From NCBI GenBank assembly GCA_044355095.1, contig JBIKYT010000005.1, positions 1 through 60,250 on the forward strand: DNA of 60,250 bases, in the 5' to 3' direction. This document shows, piece by piece, positions 9,075 through 18,041 of this stretch (its first letter is position 1; each line of letters starts with the position of its first letter). The translations under genes were made by a program, and so were the position numbers. Under the pieces are notes generated by a model. That model had not been told where the DNA came from and did not search any database. It worked only from the letters and a program-made list of their open reading frames with translations. The DNA is from Casp-actino8 sp044355095 (GTDB lineage Bacteria > Actinomycetota > Acidimicrobiia > Acidimicrobiales > Ilumatobacteraceae).

Positions 9075-9443
9075 CTACTTATTGAGTTTTGCTTCAATAT
9101 CGCCGAGTGCTTTGATGACGCGATCAGTTTCACTGCGATGTTCGTGAACGAGACGCACCAGCCAAAAACGCATGAAGCGGGCAATTGAGTAGCGGATGAA
9201 TAGCGCTGCACCAGCGATGACGAGTGCGAGTCCGATCAGTGTGCCAGTTGCCAAAAAGGCAATTTGGTCACCAAGGACCGTCGTGCCGCTCGCTTGAAAA
9301 CCGCCAAAGACTGCTAAGCCAACTCCGGCAATCAACCCGAGTCCACCCAAAATCAAGAGCCATCGTTCGCGATCTGCTCGCGCACCGCGCAATTTCAATT
9401 CGCCGATTTCCTCGGTGAAGGTTTGGATTCGATCTTCATTCAT
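9075..9443 (-). CDS. Small two-helix membrane protein, function unknown
   Basis: A 122-residue protein that I do not recognise. It has a charged N-terminal segment (1-27), two hydrophobic helices at about residues 28-50 and 60-85, and a charged C-terminal helix that could form a coiled coil ('SETDRVIKALGDIEAKLNK'). The topology suggests both ends are cytoplasmic. It ends four bases from the convergent AAA+ ATPase gene and lies 31 bases downstream of livF on the same strand, so it may be the last gene of the transporter transcript. Confidence 0.7.
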   Translation of the reverse strand: MNEDRIQTFTEEIGELKLRGARADRERWLLILGGLGLIAGVGLAVFGGFQASGTTVLGDQIAFLATGTLIGLALVIAGAALFIRYSIARFMRFWLVRLVHEHRSETDRVIKALGDIEAKLNK

Positions 9444-9473
9444 GGTCGTGTCCGTTTCTTTCAGTAAGAGAAT

Positions 9474-10178
9474 TTATGAACCTAAATATGCGCCAGCAAG
9501 TACATCTTCGCCAATCTCAGATGCTTTACCGGCTACTTGCACTTTCCCGTGGGCCAATAGAACTGCCTGGTCGGCAACTCCTAAAACTGTGCGAGCGAAT
9601 TGCTCCACAACCAACACCGAAACTCCCTCGGCGGCAATTGCTGCAACCTGCTGATACAGCTCGGCCACAATAAGTGGAGCGAGTCCCATTGACAATTCAT
9701 CGAGTAGCAAAATGACTGGATCGGTTGCGAGGGCGCGTGCCAGAGAAAGCATTTGCTGTTCACCGCCCGACATCGTGCCGGCCAACTGAGTACGACGTTC
9801 TGACAGCCGAGGGAAGCGAGCGTAAGTACTTTCTTCAATGTCTGAGAGTTTGTGGCCGCTGTATGTCGCCATCAACAGGTTCTCACGAACAGTGAGGTTG
9901 GGGAAGATACCTCGTCCCTCAGGAATCGTGCACAAGCCAGCACGAGCAAGCGCGTTGGCGGCAGCACCGGTGACATCACGACCACCAACAATGAGTTGAC
10001 CAGATGTGGGGCGCAATAGTCCGCTGACCACTTTGATCATCGTGCTTTTGCCGGCGCCGTTTGGGCCAAGTAGCGCAACAACTTCACCGCGACCAACCGA
10101 AAGATTGACGCCATGAAGTACTTCGATAGATCCGTACGAGGCACGAACATTGCGCAGCTCAAGAATTGGTTGAGTCAT
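9474..10178 (-). CDS. livF: Branched-chain amino acid-type ABC transporter ATPase LivF
   Basis: Cytoplasmic ATPase subunit (234 residues) of an importer of the hydrophobic amino acid family. Walker A 'GPNGAGKSTMIK', the signature 'MSGGEQQMLSLARAL' and Walker B 'VILLLDELSMGL' are complete. Its ATG overlaps the livG stop by four bases. It pairs with LivG and the fused permease upstream. In Actinobacteria such systems often import compounds other than branched-chain amino acids, so the substrate stays open. Confidence 0.94.
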   Translation of the reverse strand: MTQPILELRNVRASYGSIEVLHGVNLSVGRGEVVALLGPNGAGKSTMIKVVSGLLRPTSGQLIVGGRDVTGAAANALARAGLCTIPEGRGIFPNLTVRENLLMATYSGHKLSDIEESTYARFPRLSERRTQLAGTMSGGEQQMLSLARALATDPVILLLDELSMGLAPLIVAELYQQVAAIAAEGVSVLVVEQFARTVLGVADQAVLLAHGKVQVAGKASEIGEDVLAGAYLGS

Positions 10179-10885
10179 GACGGTGCTCCAAGATATGCAT
10201 GCAGCACCTTCGGATCATGCTGAATTTCGTCGGGTGTACCGGCAGCAATGATGTGCCCAAGATCAAGCACAAAAATTTTGTCGCAGACATGCATAACCAA
10301 GCTCATATCGTGTTCAACAAGCAAAACGCCAAGACCATCTGCGGTGAGTTCTCGTAACAAAACACCGAGGCGATCACTTTCTGCCTCGTCAAGACCAGAA
10401 GCTGGCTCATCAAGTAACAATAGGCGCGGACCAGTGGCAAGAGCCCGGGCAATTTCAACCAAACGTGCGGATCCTGTTGGTAGATCGCCGGCAGTTTGTT
10501 CAGCGAGATCACTCACACCGACTTTTTCCAACAAGTTGTCGACGGTTTCGTCAATGTTGGTGAGTGAAGCAAGTTCGGCGGCAACTCGGACGTTGTCGCG
10601 GACAGTGAGTGAACCAAATAGTTCAAGACGTTGGAAGGTGCGAGCAAGTCCGCGTTTGGCTCGCCGATGTGGTGCTTCGTGAGTAATGTCAACACCGCTC
10701 ACGTGGATCGACCCAGCCGTGGGTTCTTGCATTCCACTGATGACATTAAACAAGGTGGTCTTGCCTGCACCGTTCGGGCCAATGAGACCAGTCACTTCGC
10801 CGGCCTGAACATCTAAGTCCACGCCACCAACTGCCATCACACCACCGAAGCGAACCATGACTCCGCGTACTTCAAGAAGCGACAT
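10175..10885 (-). CDS. livG: Branched-chain amino acid-type ABC transporter ATPase LivG
   Basis: Second ATPase subunit (236 residues) with Walker A 'GPNGAGKTTLFN', signature 'LPTGSARLVEIARAL' (where LSGGQ is usual, here LPTGS), Walker B 'LLLLDEPASGLD' and H-loop 'LLVEHDMSLVMHVCD'. The start overlaps the permease stop by one base (TGATG). LivG and LivF would form the asymmetric ATPase dimer driving the permease. The LPTGS signature is common in LivG proteins and not a sign of decay. Confidence 0.93.
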   Translation of the reverse strand: MSLLEVRGVMVRFGGVMAVGGVDLDVQAGEVTGLIGPNGAGKTTLFNVISGMQEPTAGSIHVSGVDITHEAPHRRAKRGLARTFQRLELFGSLTVRDNVRVAAELASLTNIDETVDNLLEKVGVSDLAEQTAGDLPTGSARLVEIARALATGPRLLLLDEPASGLDEAESDRLGVLLRELTADGLGVLLVEHDMSLVMHVCDKIFVLDLGHIIAAGTPDEIQHDPKVLHAYLGAPS

Positions 10886-13158
10886 CAGAGCACCACTCCT
10901 AACTCGCGCTCGGCACGATCAAGTTCTTCATCTGTGAAATCTGTGGTCAGACCGATCACATCAGGCGATGAGCGGTGGATGCGTGGCGCATTCTCAGCTA
11001 TCCGTTGTGCTCCAACACCAAACAACGCGATGAGCAAAATCAGAGCGATAAGACGCTTACCCGTCGCGTCAACGGCGTTATCCCAATCAATGGAGATTGC
11101 AATGATGACACCGATTCCTAGATAGACGCTGGCGATGATTTGACGGGTTCGAGGTGCTTGCATAATCCCAACCAGGTTGGGGGTGACGGCAAGGATCCAG
11201 AAGGCACCACCAATGAAGAAAGCCCAATGTGAAATCACATATTGGGCGTCAAGAATCCAGATGACGACTCCGCCCGCTACGGCAAATGCAAGGAGATTCC
11301 ATTGATTGGCGAGCGAACGATAGGCATCGGCAATTTGGTTGGCCGCTCCACTTGGATTGCGGCCAAGGGTGACGCCAATTGTGCCAGGAAGAATCTTGGT
11401 GACGTTCTTGAGTGTTGGTACAACTGAGGCAAGTACCGAATTACCACCAAGCATTAATCCACCAAATAATGCGCCTCCAACTGTTCCGACTCCACCAACG
11501 ACAGTGAGTAACACGATGGGCAAGCTTTGGGTGAAGTCATATTGCTGCGGACTAACTTTGTCGCCAGCTAATGCTCCTGCGCAAGCGGCGATACCAGCCG
11601 AAATAGCAAAAGCCGCCAACTTTGTGCGGGTCAGGTTCATGCCTAACGTTGCTGCAGCAGCCGGAGAATCTTTGAGTGCGATGAGTCGACGTCCGAGTCG
11701 ACTGCGGCGGATTGCAACAACGCCAAGACCTAACAGCGAGAACGCCACTGCTGCCAAAATCAAGCGTCCACGCGGCGAGTTGATCTCAATAAACGGAACA
11801 TCAAGTATTGGTACGGAAATATTGCCACTCATGAAAGTTTGTTTCTGATTGAAAACAAGTTTGGTCACCAGGACCGCAAAGGCTGCTGTTGAAAGTGCCA
11901 GATAAATACCTGAGAGTCGAATAGCAGGAAGTGCGACGAGTGCTCCGACGAGCGCAACAATAACGACAGCGATGATCAATGTGAGCAAGTTGCCATCACC
12001 GGGAAGTTTTGACATCGCGATTGCGCCAAGGCCAGCAAAGGTGAGCGGAGCTAAAGACATTTGTCCGGCGTAACCAGTGAGTGGCACGAGCGACAAAGCC
12101 ACAATGGCAAATGTGAATCCGTTCAGCAGCAAAAGTGTGTTTGAGCGAGTCAACATTCCAGAGATGGCAACCACAATTGCAATCAGTGCAACTGCACCCA
12201 TGATCGAAGTGCTCCAGGCTGGAACCTTGTTTTGTTCGCGAATGCGCACAACGCCCGCGCGCAATCGAGTTTGTGGGCGGGCTATCAGTGCGATGAAAAG
12301 CACAATTGTTGGGATTGATGCGCGCATCCCCGAAATTCCGAATCCCAAGATTGATTGCGGAAACCAAGAATTGTCAGAAAACTGAAGATAGTAAGCGTCA
12401 AGCAAGCCAAGCACTGCGGCTCCAGCAAATGTCATGGGCAAGTTCTTGAGCCGTCCAATGATGGCTGCGGCATAGGCGTTGATGACCAACAAAACGAGCG
12501 GCTCAATATTGAGTTGCTGTTCACCTGCCAATAAAACGCCAGCGAGACCAGCGAGCATCGCACTGAGTGCCCACGCAAACATGGCGACACGATCGGGACG
12601 GCCTCCATTGAGTTCGGTTAGCGCTCGGTCATCAACGACCGCTCGCATTGCTACCCCCATACGAGTGCGATACAACAAAAGACGCAGAACAATCGCTACC
12701 AATATTGCGCAACCGAATGTGATCAGCTTGTGCCAACTGATGTTGATTCCACCTATAGAAACTGTGTTGCCTTCAAAGAATTTTGTGAATGCTTCGCGGC
12801 TTGAATCGCTTGGCCAAATCCAGTTAGCGATTCCGATCATGAACGCAAACAAGGCAACTGTGACCGACAGTTTGACGACCTCGGAGGTTCCCTGTAAGCC
12901 GCGCATGACAAAGCGTTCAGTAACCAGTCCAAAGATTGGACACAAAACAAACAGCGTGATGAAGAGCGCTAGCGGGGCGGGCAGATCCCAATCAAAACGC
13001 AATTGCCAGTAAGTGAATGCCGCCAACATTCCAGTCGCCCCGTGAGCGAGGTTGAAGATGCCCGACGTTGTATAGGTAACTACTAAACCGCTCGCTACTA
13101 CTGCGTAGATTGCACCCGTTGACAACCCGATGATTGTGAACGTGAGTAGTTCTTGCAT
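10885..13158 (-). CDS. Fused LivH-LivM permease
   Basis: A single 757-residue protein carries both permease subunits. A LivH-like half (about 1-290, with 'GAIYAVVASGLVVTYTTSG' and 'NLAHGATGMLAAF') is followed by a LivM-like half (about 330-640, with 'LSLVPLTGYAGQMSLAPLTF' and 'GIYLALSTAAFAVLV') and a C-terminal extension of about 110 residues with further hydrophobic segments and an acidic tail. The EAA-like ATPase contact 'RLIALKDSPAAAATLGMN' is present in the LivM half. The fusion is in one uninterrupted frame. It lies between the receptor gene and livG in one operon. Confidence 0.9.
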   Translation of the reverse strand: MQELLTFTIIGLSTGAIYAVVASGLVVTYTTSGIFNLAHGATGMLAAFTYWQLRFDWDLPAPLALFITLFVLCPIFGLVTERFVMRGLQGTSEVVKLSVTVALFAFMIGIANWIWPSDSSREAFTKFFEGNTVSIGGINISWHKLITFGCAILVAIVLRLLLYRTRMGVAMRAVVDDRALTELNGGRPDRVAMFAWALSAMLAGLAGVLLAGEQQLNIEPLVLLVINAYAAAIIGRLKNLPMTFAGAAVLGLLDAYYLQFSDNSWFPQSILGFGISGMRASIPTIVLFIALIARPQTRLRAGVVRIREQNKVPAWSTSIMGAVALIAIVVAISGMLTRSNTLLLLNGFTFAIVALSLVPLTGYAGQMSLAPLTFAGLGAIAMSKLPGDGNLLTLIIAVVIVALVGALVALPAIRLSGIYLALSTAAFAVLVTKLVFNQKQTFMSGNISVPILDVPFIEINSPRGRLILAAVAFSLLGLGVVAIRRSRLGRRLIALKDSPAAAATLGMNLTRTKLAAFAISAGIAACAGALAGDKVSPQQYDFTQSLPIVLLTVVGGVGTVGGALFGGLMLGGNSVLASVVPTLKNVTKILPGTIGVTLGRNPSGAANQIADAYRSLANQWNLLAFAVAGGVVIWILDAQYVISHWAFFIGGAFWILAVTPNLVGIMQAPRTRQIIASVYLGIGVIIAISIDWDNAVDATGKRLIALILLIALFGVGAQRIAENAPRIHRSSPDVIGLTTDFTDEELDRAERELGVVL

Positions 13159-13195
13159 AAGTAGTCAGATCAATTCTTGGGTCGTTAGTGGTTTC

Positions 13196-14683
13196 TTAGT
13201 TCGGTCGCGTGGGGTCAATGCCTGACGTGACATCACCGAAGTCGCCCTCGATATCAACTGCGCCATTCTCATCACAATGCCAACCGCCACCGTTGTCGTC
13301 GGCCGAACCCAGTTCTGGGTAGACGCGAGCCCACTTGCCGTCCTTGACACCCATGATGAGTCCACACTTTGGTGAAGTTTTTGCAGCGGGATTGGTTTCG
13401 CTATGCAATCCACCACCGGTCCACGAATCAATCTTCATGCCTTGAGCCAATACACATTCGCGTTCAAGAACATTGTTGTTGCTATCAAGACATGCGTTAG
13501 CGGAAGTGACAAACATCAGCAGGGCAGAAGTTGCTTGCAAACCAAGACCAGCGATGCGGCCCTCTGGGTTGTACGTCGCCATCATGTCTAAGTACGAAGC
13601 CATACCTGGGAATTGGTCGGCCTCTTCGAACGGTGCGTACATCGTGCGGGCAAGGAAACCTTCGTTGGCAACAGCGTTACCTTCGGCGACCATGATGGAC
13701 GAATAGAAGTTTGCGTCGTTCAGTACGACCTCGGGTACATAACCAACTTCGCGCATTGCTTTGTACAGCAAGACCAAGTTTGAGTCGGTTCCAACGAATG
13801 ACATGAATGTGATGCCATCAGATTTCAACTTCTGTGCAAAAGGAGTCCAGTTAGCTTCGCCAGCCGGGTTGTAAGTAATCATTGACGGTTCGACGTCGTA
13901 TCCACCGACCGCCTTCATCGTTGCTGCTAATTGATCCGCAACACTCTTGGTTGTTAAGAAGTCACCGTATACAAGTGCAACGTTTTTGATGGCTTCGGGA
14001 TAGGTGTCCCTGGCCCAGTTGAGCCATTGAGCTGGCTTTTCGTTAGCGGGGTTGGGGATTGGTTGAATCTTTCCGTTGGCCATCGAAGCAGCTGCGCTCA
14101 CGGCATAGCCAGAGAATGAAATCATTCCGCATTCGTGGAATCGGGGGTACATCTGGTCGTCGAATACCCAGCCACCACCAGCCATTGCGAATACTTCACT
14201 ACATGCTTGTTCCATCGAGGGTGGAACTGAGAACAATTTGCCGTCAAGGTCGACGATTTCGATCGGGAGTCCGCGCACGCCACCTTGAGCATTGCACCAA
14301 CCAGCGAAAGCCTTGGCAGCATCAAGCATTTCAAGAGTGGTACCAGGGGCGCCTTCATAGCCGTGGTCATTGGCGGTGCCAAGTTTGATCGTGTCGCCGC
14401 CGTTTTGACCATCGGCGATCGTGGGAACTCCAGCGTCAGTAGCAGGACCACAGGGGCTGGCCATCGTTCCAAACATTGGGCCGGTCGGCGCATCGGTCGT
14501 GACCGGTGCATCAGTGGCGGTTGGAGCATCTGTTACTGCTGGCGCGGCAGTGGCGGGTGCCTGAGTAGTTGCGGTGTCCTCGCTATTGCGATTGGAGCAG
14601 CCGACTGTTGCAATCGCAACTAACGACAGCACTGCCACCGAGCGACCAAAGTTCACAGAACCAAAATTCAACGAACGAGACAT
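13196..14683 (-). CDS. ABC transporter substrate-binding lipoprotein
   Basis: A 495-residue receptor of the periplasmic-binding-protein type I (LivK-like) family, anchored outside the membrane. The ATG at 14683 is chosen because AGGGGGAAG precedes it by a proper distance. The signal peptide ends at a lipobox-like 'TVGC', followed by a Thr/Ala/Pro-rich linker (roughly residues 35-75) and then the two-lobed domain. Cysteines in 'SPCGPA', 'WCNAQGG', 'EQACSEVF' and 'HECGM' may form disulfides. It is the first gene of the livFGHM operon. A close paralogue is encoded at 30943-32415. Confidence 0.9.
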   Translation of the reverse strand: MSRSLNFGSVNFGRSVAVLSLVAIATVGCSNRNSEDTATTQAPATAAPAVTDAPTATDAPVTTDAPTGPMFGTMASPCGPATDAGVPTIADGQNGGDTIKLGTANDHGYEGAPGTTLEMLDAAKAFAGWCNAQGGVRGLPIEIVDLDGKLFSVPPSMEQACSEVFAMAGGGWVFDDQMYPRFHECGMISFSGYAVSAAASMANGKIQPIPNPANEKPAQWLNWARDTYPEAIKNVALVYGDFLTTKSVADQLAATMKAVGGYDVEPSMITYNPAGEANWTPFAQKLKSDGITFMSFVGTDSNLVLLYKAMREVGYVPEVVLNDANFYSSIMVAEGNAVANEGFLARTMYAPFEEADQFPGMASYLDMMATYNPEGRIAGLGLQATSALLMFVTSANACLDSNNNVLERECVLAQGMKIDSWTGGGLHSETNPAAKTSPKCGLIMGVKDGKWARVYPELGSADDNGGGWHCDENGAVDIEGDFGDVTSGIDPTRPN

Positions 14684-14790
14684 GTCTTCCCCCTGCGTCG
14701 TCAGGATCCCCTTGACCCGACACTGTGACACTAGCAACAAAGGCTCAGCGAGGGTATAGGCGAGTTGTCAAGCGGTTTACTTCTTGAGAC

Positions 14791-15312
14791 GTGCGGTTGA
14801 ATAAGCAAACGACCCGTTGGCGTGATAAGAAACTTGTCGTGTCTGGAACAACATCTCATGCCAGAGTCGGCGATGTCTTTATCGCACCACTCGAAGTCGC
14901 GTATCCGTACAAAAGAACCGTGGGAATATTGCTGTCACGGTTCTTTACGTCGTTATCCGAATGTCGACTTGAAGGGACTCGCGGAAGCGACGGACGGGTG
15001 TATTTCCCGCCGGCCGAGTTCGACCCACTGACCGGCGAACAACTAAGTGAATGGGTATCACTATCTGATACAGGAACGGTGACAACGTGGGCATGGCAGT
15101 CCACCCCAGTTGAGGGTCAACCACTGGCTCATCCTTTCGCCTGGGCTTTGATCACCATTGACGGGGCCGATGTGCCGATGTTGCACGCAGTTGACGCGGG
15201 TTCGCCCGAGAACATTGCAGTTGGCACCAAGGTGAAGGTTCGCTGGGCCGAAGACCGACCAGGTGGCGTCACTGACATTGCATGTTTCGACATTGTGGGA
15301 GGTGCCTCATGA
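14791..15312 (+). CDS. DUF35-like OB-fold protein without the zinc ribbon
   Basis: A 173-residue OB-fold protein of the acyl-CoA-associated DUF35 family. Such proteins bind thiolase-like enzymes and form a CoA-ester channel. The ribbon region ('GRVYFPPAEFDPLTGE') keeps the flanking 'VYFPP' but has lost the two CxxC pairs, while the OB core ('HPFAWALITIDGADVPMLHAVD') is intact. The start is GTG at 14791 with a poor ribosome site; GTG 14839 is possible. It overlaps the next DUF35 gene by four bases. The pair resembles a two-domain DUF35 protein split into two genes. Confidence 0.75.
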   Translation: MRLNKQTTRWRDKKLVVSGTTSHARVGDVFIAPLEVAYPYKRTVGILLSRFFTSLSECRLEGTRGSDGRVYFPPAEFDPLTGEQLSEWVSLSDTGTVTTWAWQSTPVEGQPLAHPFAWALITIDGADVPMLHAVDAGSPENIAVGTKVKVRWAEDRPGGVTDIACFDIVGGAS

Positions 15313-15806
15313 GTGAAGCCGATGGTTTAGTTCGCTTGCGTCAACCGATCGGGGTGACCTACAACTGGTCGGCCGGTCCGAACGCGACGAGTCACCTGGC
15401 TGGCCTGATTGAAGGCAAGTTCATCGGGAAGCGCTGCCCGAGTTGCGCACTCGTGTATTTCCCACCCCGCAATGGCGTATGTCCGAAGTGCGCAAAAATT
15501 TTGGCGGGCGATGTTGAGGTTGGCCCGAAGGGAACGATTACAACTTTTTGCATTGTCAACGTTCCGTTCTTGGGACAGAAAATTAAGTTGCCGTATGTGG
15601 CAGCGCAGATCTTGTTGGATGGCGCCGATATTTCAATGCAACACCTCATTCAAGAATGCGAAGCAGAGGATGTGCGCATTGGTATGCGAGTTGAGCCAGT
15701 TTGGAAAGACAAATCTGAATGGGGTCCGTCTTTGGAGAATATTCAACACTTTCGACCCACCGGCGAAGCAGATCGTGTGATGGGTACTGAATCGGGAGCA
15801 AGCTGA
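15309..15806 (+). CDS. DUF35 zinc-ribbon/OB-fold protein
   Basis: A 165-residue DUF35 protein with an intact N-terminal rubredoxin-like ribbon: 'CPSC' then 'CPKC' separated by 'ALVYFPPRNGV', followed by the OB fold ('LPYVAAQILLDGADISMQHL'). In characterised steroid systems these proteins are obligate partners of Ltp-type aldolases/thiolases. I start it at ATG 15309, inside the preceding stop (ATGA). Its stop overlaps the ltp4-like start by one base, so the four genes 14791-18023 form one tight unit. The family is certain; the stoichiometry is inference. Confidence 0.88.
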   Translation: MSEADGLVRLRQPIGVTYNWSAGPNATSHLAGLIEGKFIGKRCPSCALVYFPPRNGVCPKCAKILAGDVEVGPKGTITTFCIVNVPFLGQKIKLPYVAAQILLDGADISMQHLIQECEAEDVRIGMRVEPVWKDKSEWGPSLENIQHFRPTGEADRVMGTESGAS

Positions 15807-16864
15807 TGGCATTACGAGATATTGCAATTGTCGGAACAGCTCAACGCCCGAGCGAAGTCAACAGCACGTTCACATCGGTCGAAATTCTGTTGCCAGTTAT
15901 TCAGCAGTTGCTGGACAAAGTCGGAATTGAAAGAAGCGACATTGGCTTCTGGTGTCATGGCTCGTGCGACTACATGAGCGGTCAGCCGTTCAGTTTCGTG
16001 TCAGCAGTTGACGCAATCGGAGCTTGGCCACCAATTATTGAAAGTCATGTTGAGGCCGATGGAGCGTTGGCGTTGTATGAGGCTTGGGTGAAAATTCAAA
16101 CTGGTGAAGTTGATGTTGCTCTTGTTTTCTCTAATGGAAAAACTACATCGGGACCGATTGACCAGATTTTGAGTTTGCAAACCGACCCGTACATGGTTGC
16201 GCCGCTTAAGCCCGGATTTGATGCGCTTGCTGCATTGCAGGCTCGAGCCTGTCTTGAAGCTGGTGTTGTCACCGAACGTCAGATGGCTGAAGTTGCCGCG
16301 CGTAGTCGTCGTGACGCGAACAACAATGCAATTGCTTTCACGAAGGGCAATGAATCAGTCGAAGAACTCTTGGCGATGCCGTACACGATGAATCCGCTGC
16401 GTGCACACGACTGCGCGACTCCTGTTGATGGGTGCAACGCAGTTGTCTTGGCCACCGGCGATATTGCGCGTCGATTAGCTGCGCGACCGGCTTGGATTCG
16501 AGGAATTGATCACCGCATTGATACGCAACGTCTTGGTGCTCGTTCAATGATTGAAAGTTCGTCGGCTGCGATTGCTGCACAAAAAGCCGGTGTCGGCAAA
16601 GATCGCATTGATGTTGCCGAGCTTCACGCGCCTTATACGCATCAAGAGTTATTGCTGCGAAATGCGATGGGCTTAAGCGAATCAACGCATATCAATCCAA
16701 GCGGAGGCGCATTGGTGGCGAACCCGGCAATGGCCGCAGGACTGGCACGATTTGCCGAAGCTGCTGAGAGCATTTTTGCCGGTTCGGCCGATCGAGTTTT
16801 GGCTCACTGCACAAGTGGGCCGATGTTGCAACAAAATCTGGTATGCGTCATGGAGGGTGAGTGA
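15806..16864 (+). CDS. Thiolase-like protein, Ltp4 type
   Basis: A 352-residue member of the thiolase superfamily. The nucleophilic Cys of true thiolases is absent: the usual CxSG position reads 'VEADGALALYEA'. The C-terminal 'INPSGGALVANPAMAAGL' and the late 'HCTSGP' are kept. Size and neighbours match the mycobacterial Rv3521-ltp4-ltp3 cluster as I recall it, which belongs to cholesterol side-chain catabolism. It probably acts in a retro-aldol or structural role with the DUF35 proteins rather than as a classical thiolase. The stop is one base before the ltp3-like start codon. Confidence 0.82.
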   Translation: MALRDIAIVGTAQRPSEVNSTFTSVEILLPVIQQLLDKVGIERSDIGFWCHGSCDYMSGQPFSFVSAVDAIGAWPPIIESHVEADGALALYEAWVKIQTGEVDVALVFSNGKTTSGPIDQILSLQTDPYMVAPLKPGFDALAALQARACLEAGVVTERQMAEVAARSRRDANNNAIAFTKGNESVEELLAMPYTMNPLRAHDCATPVDGCNAVVLATGDIARRLAARPAWIRGIDHRIDTQRLGARSMIESSSAAIAAQKAGVGKDRIDVAELHAPYTHQELLLRNAMGLSESTHINPSGGALVANPAMAAGLARFAEAAESIFAGSADRVLAHCTSGPMLQQNLVCVMEGE

Positions 16865-16865
16865 C

Positions 16866-18023
16866 ATGGCTGAACTTTGTGCAGTCGTCGGAGTAGGACA
16901 AACAAAGCACGCGGCTTGTCGCGCCGATGTTTCAATTGCTGGTTTAGTGCGCGAGGCAGTTGATCGTGCGTTGGCTGATGCCAACATCACGATTGATGAT
17001 GTCGACGCGATCGTGATTGGCAAGGCTCCAGACTCTCTTGAAGGAATTGCGATGCCTGAACTGTGGCTGGCCGATGCATTGGCCGCTCACGGTAAGCCAG
17101 TGTTCCGTGTTCACACCGCGGGTTCAGTTGGTGGATCAACAGCAATTGTCGCGGCCCAACATGTGATGGCGGGAATTCACGGAACCGTTTTGACGATCGG
17201 CTTTGAAAAGCAAAGCGATGGCAACGCAATGTGGGCGCTCAGTGTGCCGATTCCGTTTGGTATGCCAGTTCACGCTGGTGCTGGTGGATACTTCTCGCCG
17301 ATTGTGCGCGGATATATCGCTCGTTCTGGTGCGCCGTCGCATATTGGTGCAATGGTTGCAGTGAAAGATCGAACCAATGCGTGTAAGAACCCGTATGCGC
17401 ATTTACATGAGCCCGATTGGACGCTTGAAAAGGCACTTGAGACTCCGATGTTGTGGGATCCGATTCGCTTTATCGAAACATGTCCGTCCAGCGATGGTGC
17501 GATGGCGTTGGTGTTGATGAGCGAAGAGCGCGCCGACAAGCATGCCGGACCAAAAGCCTGGGTGCACGCAACGTCGATGCGTAGCGAGCCAACTGCATTT
17601 GCGGGTCGCGAACAAGTGAGTCCGGTTGCTGGAGAAATGTGCGCGGCAGATTTGTGGCGCAAAGGCGGAATTAAGAATCCAGCCGAAGAAATTGACGTCG
17701 TTGAGATGTACGTGCCGTTCGCTTGGTTTGAGCCGATGTGGCTCGAGAACTTGGGATTCGCACCGCGCAATGAAGGCTGGCGTTGGGTCGAAGATGGCGT
17801 CACTGAAATTGGCGGTTCACTGCCGGTGAACCCATCGGGTGGTGTGCTCTCAAGCAATCCGATCGGTGCGTCCGGAATGCTGCGATTTGGTGAGGCGGCG
17901 ATGCAAGTGATGGGCAAGGCTGGCGAGCATCAGATTGATGGAGCGAAGAAGGCCATAGGACACGCGTATGGCGGCGGAAGCCAGTTCTTCGCAATGTGGC
18001 TCGTCTCGTCCACCAAACCCTAA
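16866..18023 (+). CDS. Thiolase-like protein, Ltp3 type
   Basis: A 385-residue thiolase-superfamily protein. I start it at ATG 16866; longer forms would overlap the previous gene. The nucleophile region reads 'VHTAGSVGGSTA', with no Cys, and 'LPVNPSGGVLSSNPIGASGM' is the conserved C-terminal loop. Tyrosines in 'EMYVPFAW' and 'GHAYGGGSQFF' sit where Ltp2-type aldolases keep catalytic tyrosines; this last match is from memory and tentative. It closes the DUF35-DUF35-thiolase-thiolase unit and is followed by two large hairpins. Confidence 0.84.
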   Translation: MAELCAVVGVGQTKHAACRADVSIAGLVREAVDRALADANITIDDVDAIVIGKAPDSLEGIAMPELWLADALAAHGKPVFRVHTAGSVGGSTAIVAAQHVMAGIHGTVLTIGFEKQSDGNAMWALSVPIPFGMPVHAGAGGYFSPIVRGYIARSGAPSHIGAMVAVKDRTNACKNPYAHLHEPDWTLEKALETPMLWDPIRFIETCPSSDGAMALVLMSEERADKHAGPKAWVHATSMRSEPTAFAGREQVSPVAGEMCAADLWRKGGIKNPAEEIDVVEMYVPFAWFEPMWLENLGFAPRNEGWRWVEDGVTEIGGSLPVNPSGGVLSSNPIGASGMLRFGEAAMQVMGKAGEHQIDGAKKAIGHAYGGGSQFFAMWLVSSTKP

Positions 18024-18041
18024 AAGAGCGAGCAAAATCCG

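Noticed and set aside
10885..13158. LivHM considered as a sequencing fusion of two genes
   Set aside because: The frame is continuous over 757 codons with a plausible linker, and such fusions are known in Actinobacteria.
17270..17917. A 215-codon open frame antisense to the Ltp3-like gene
   Set aside because: Low-complexity translation, no family, and complete overlap with a strongly supported gene.
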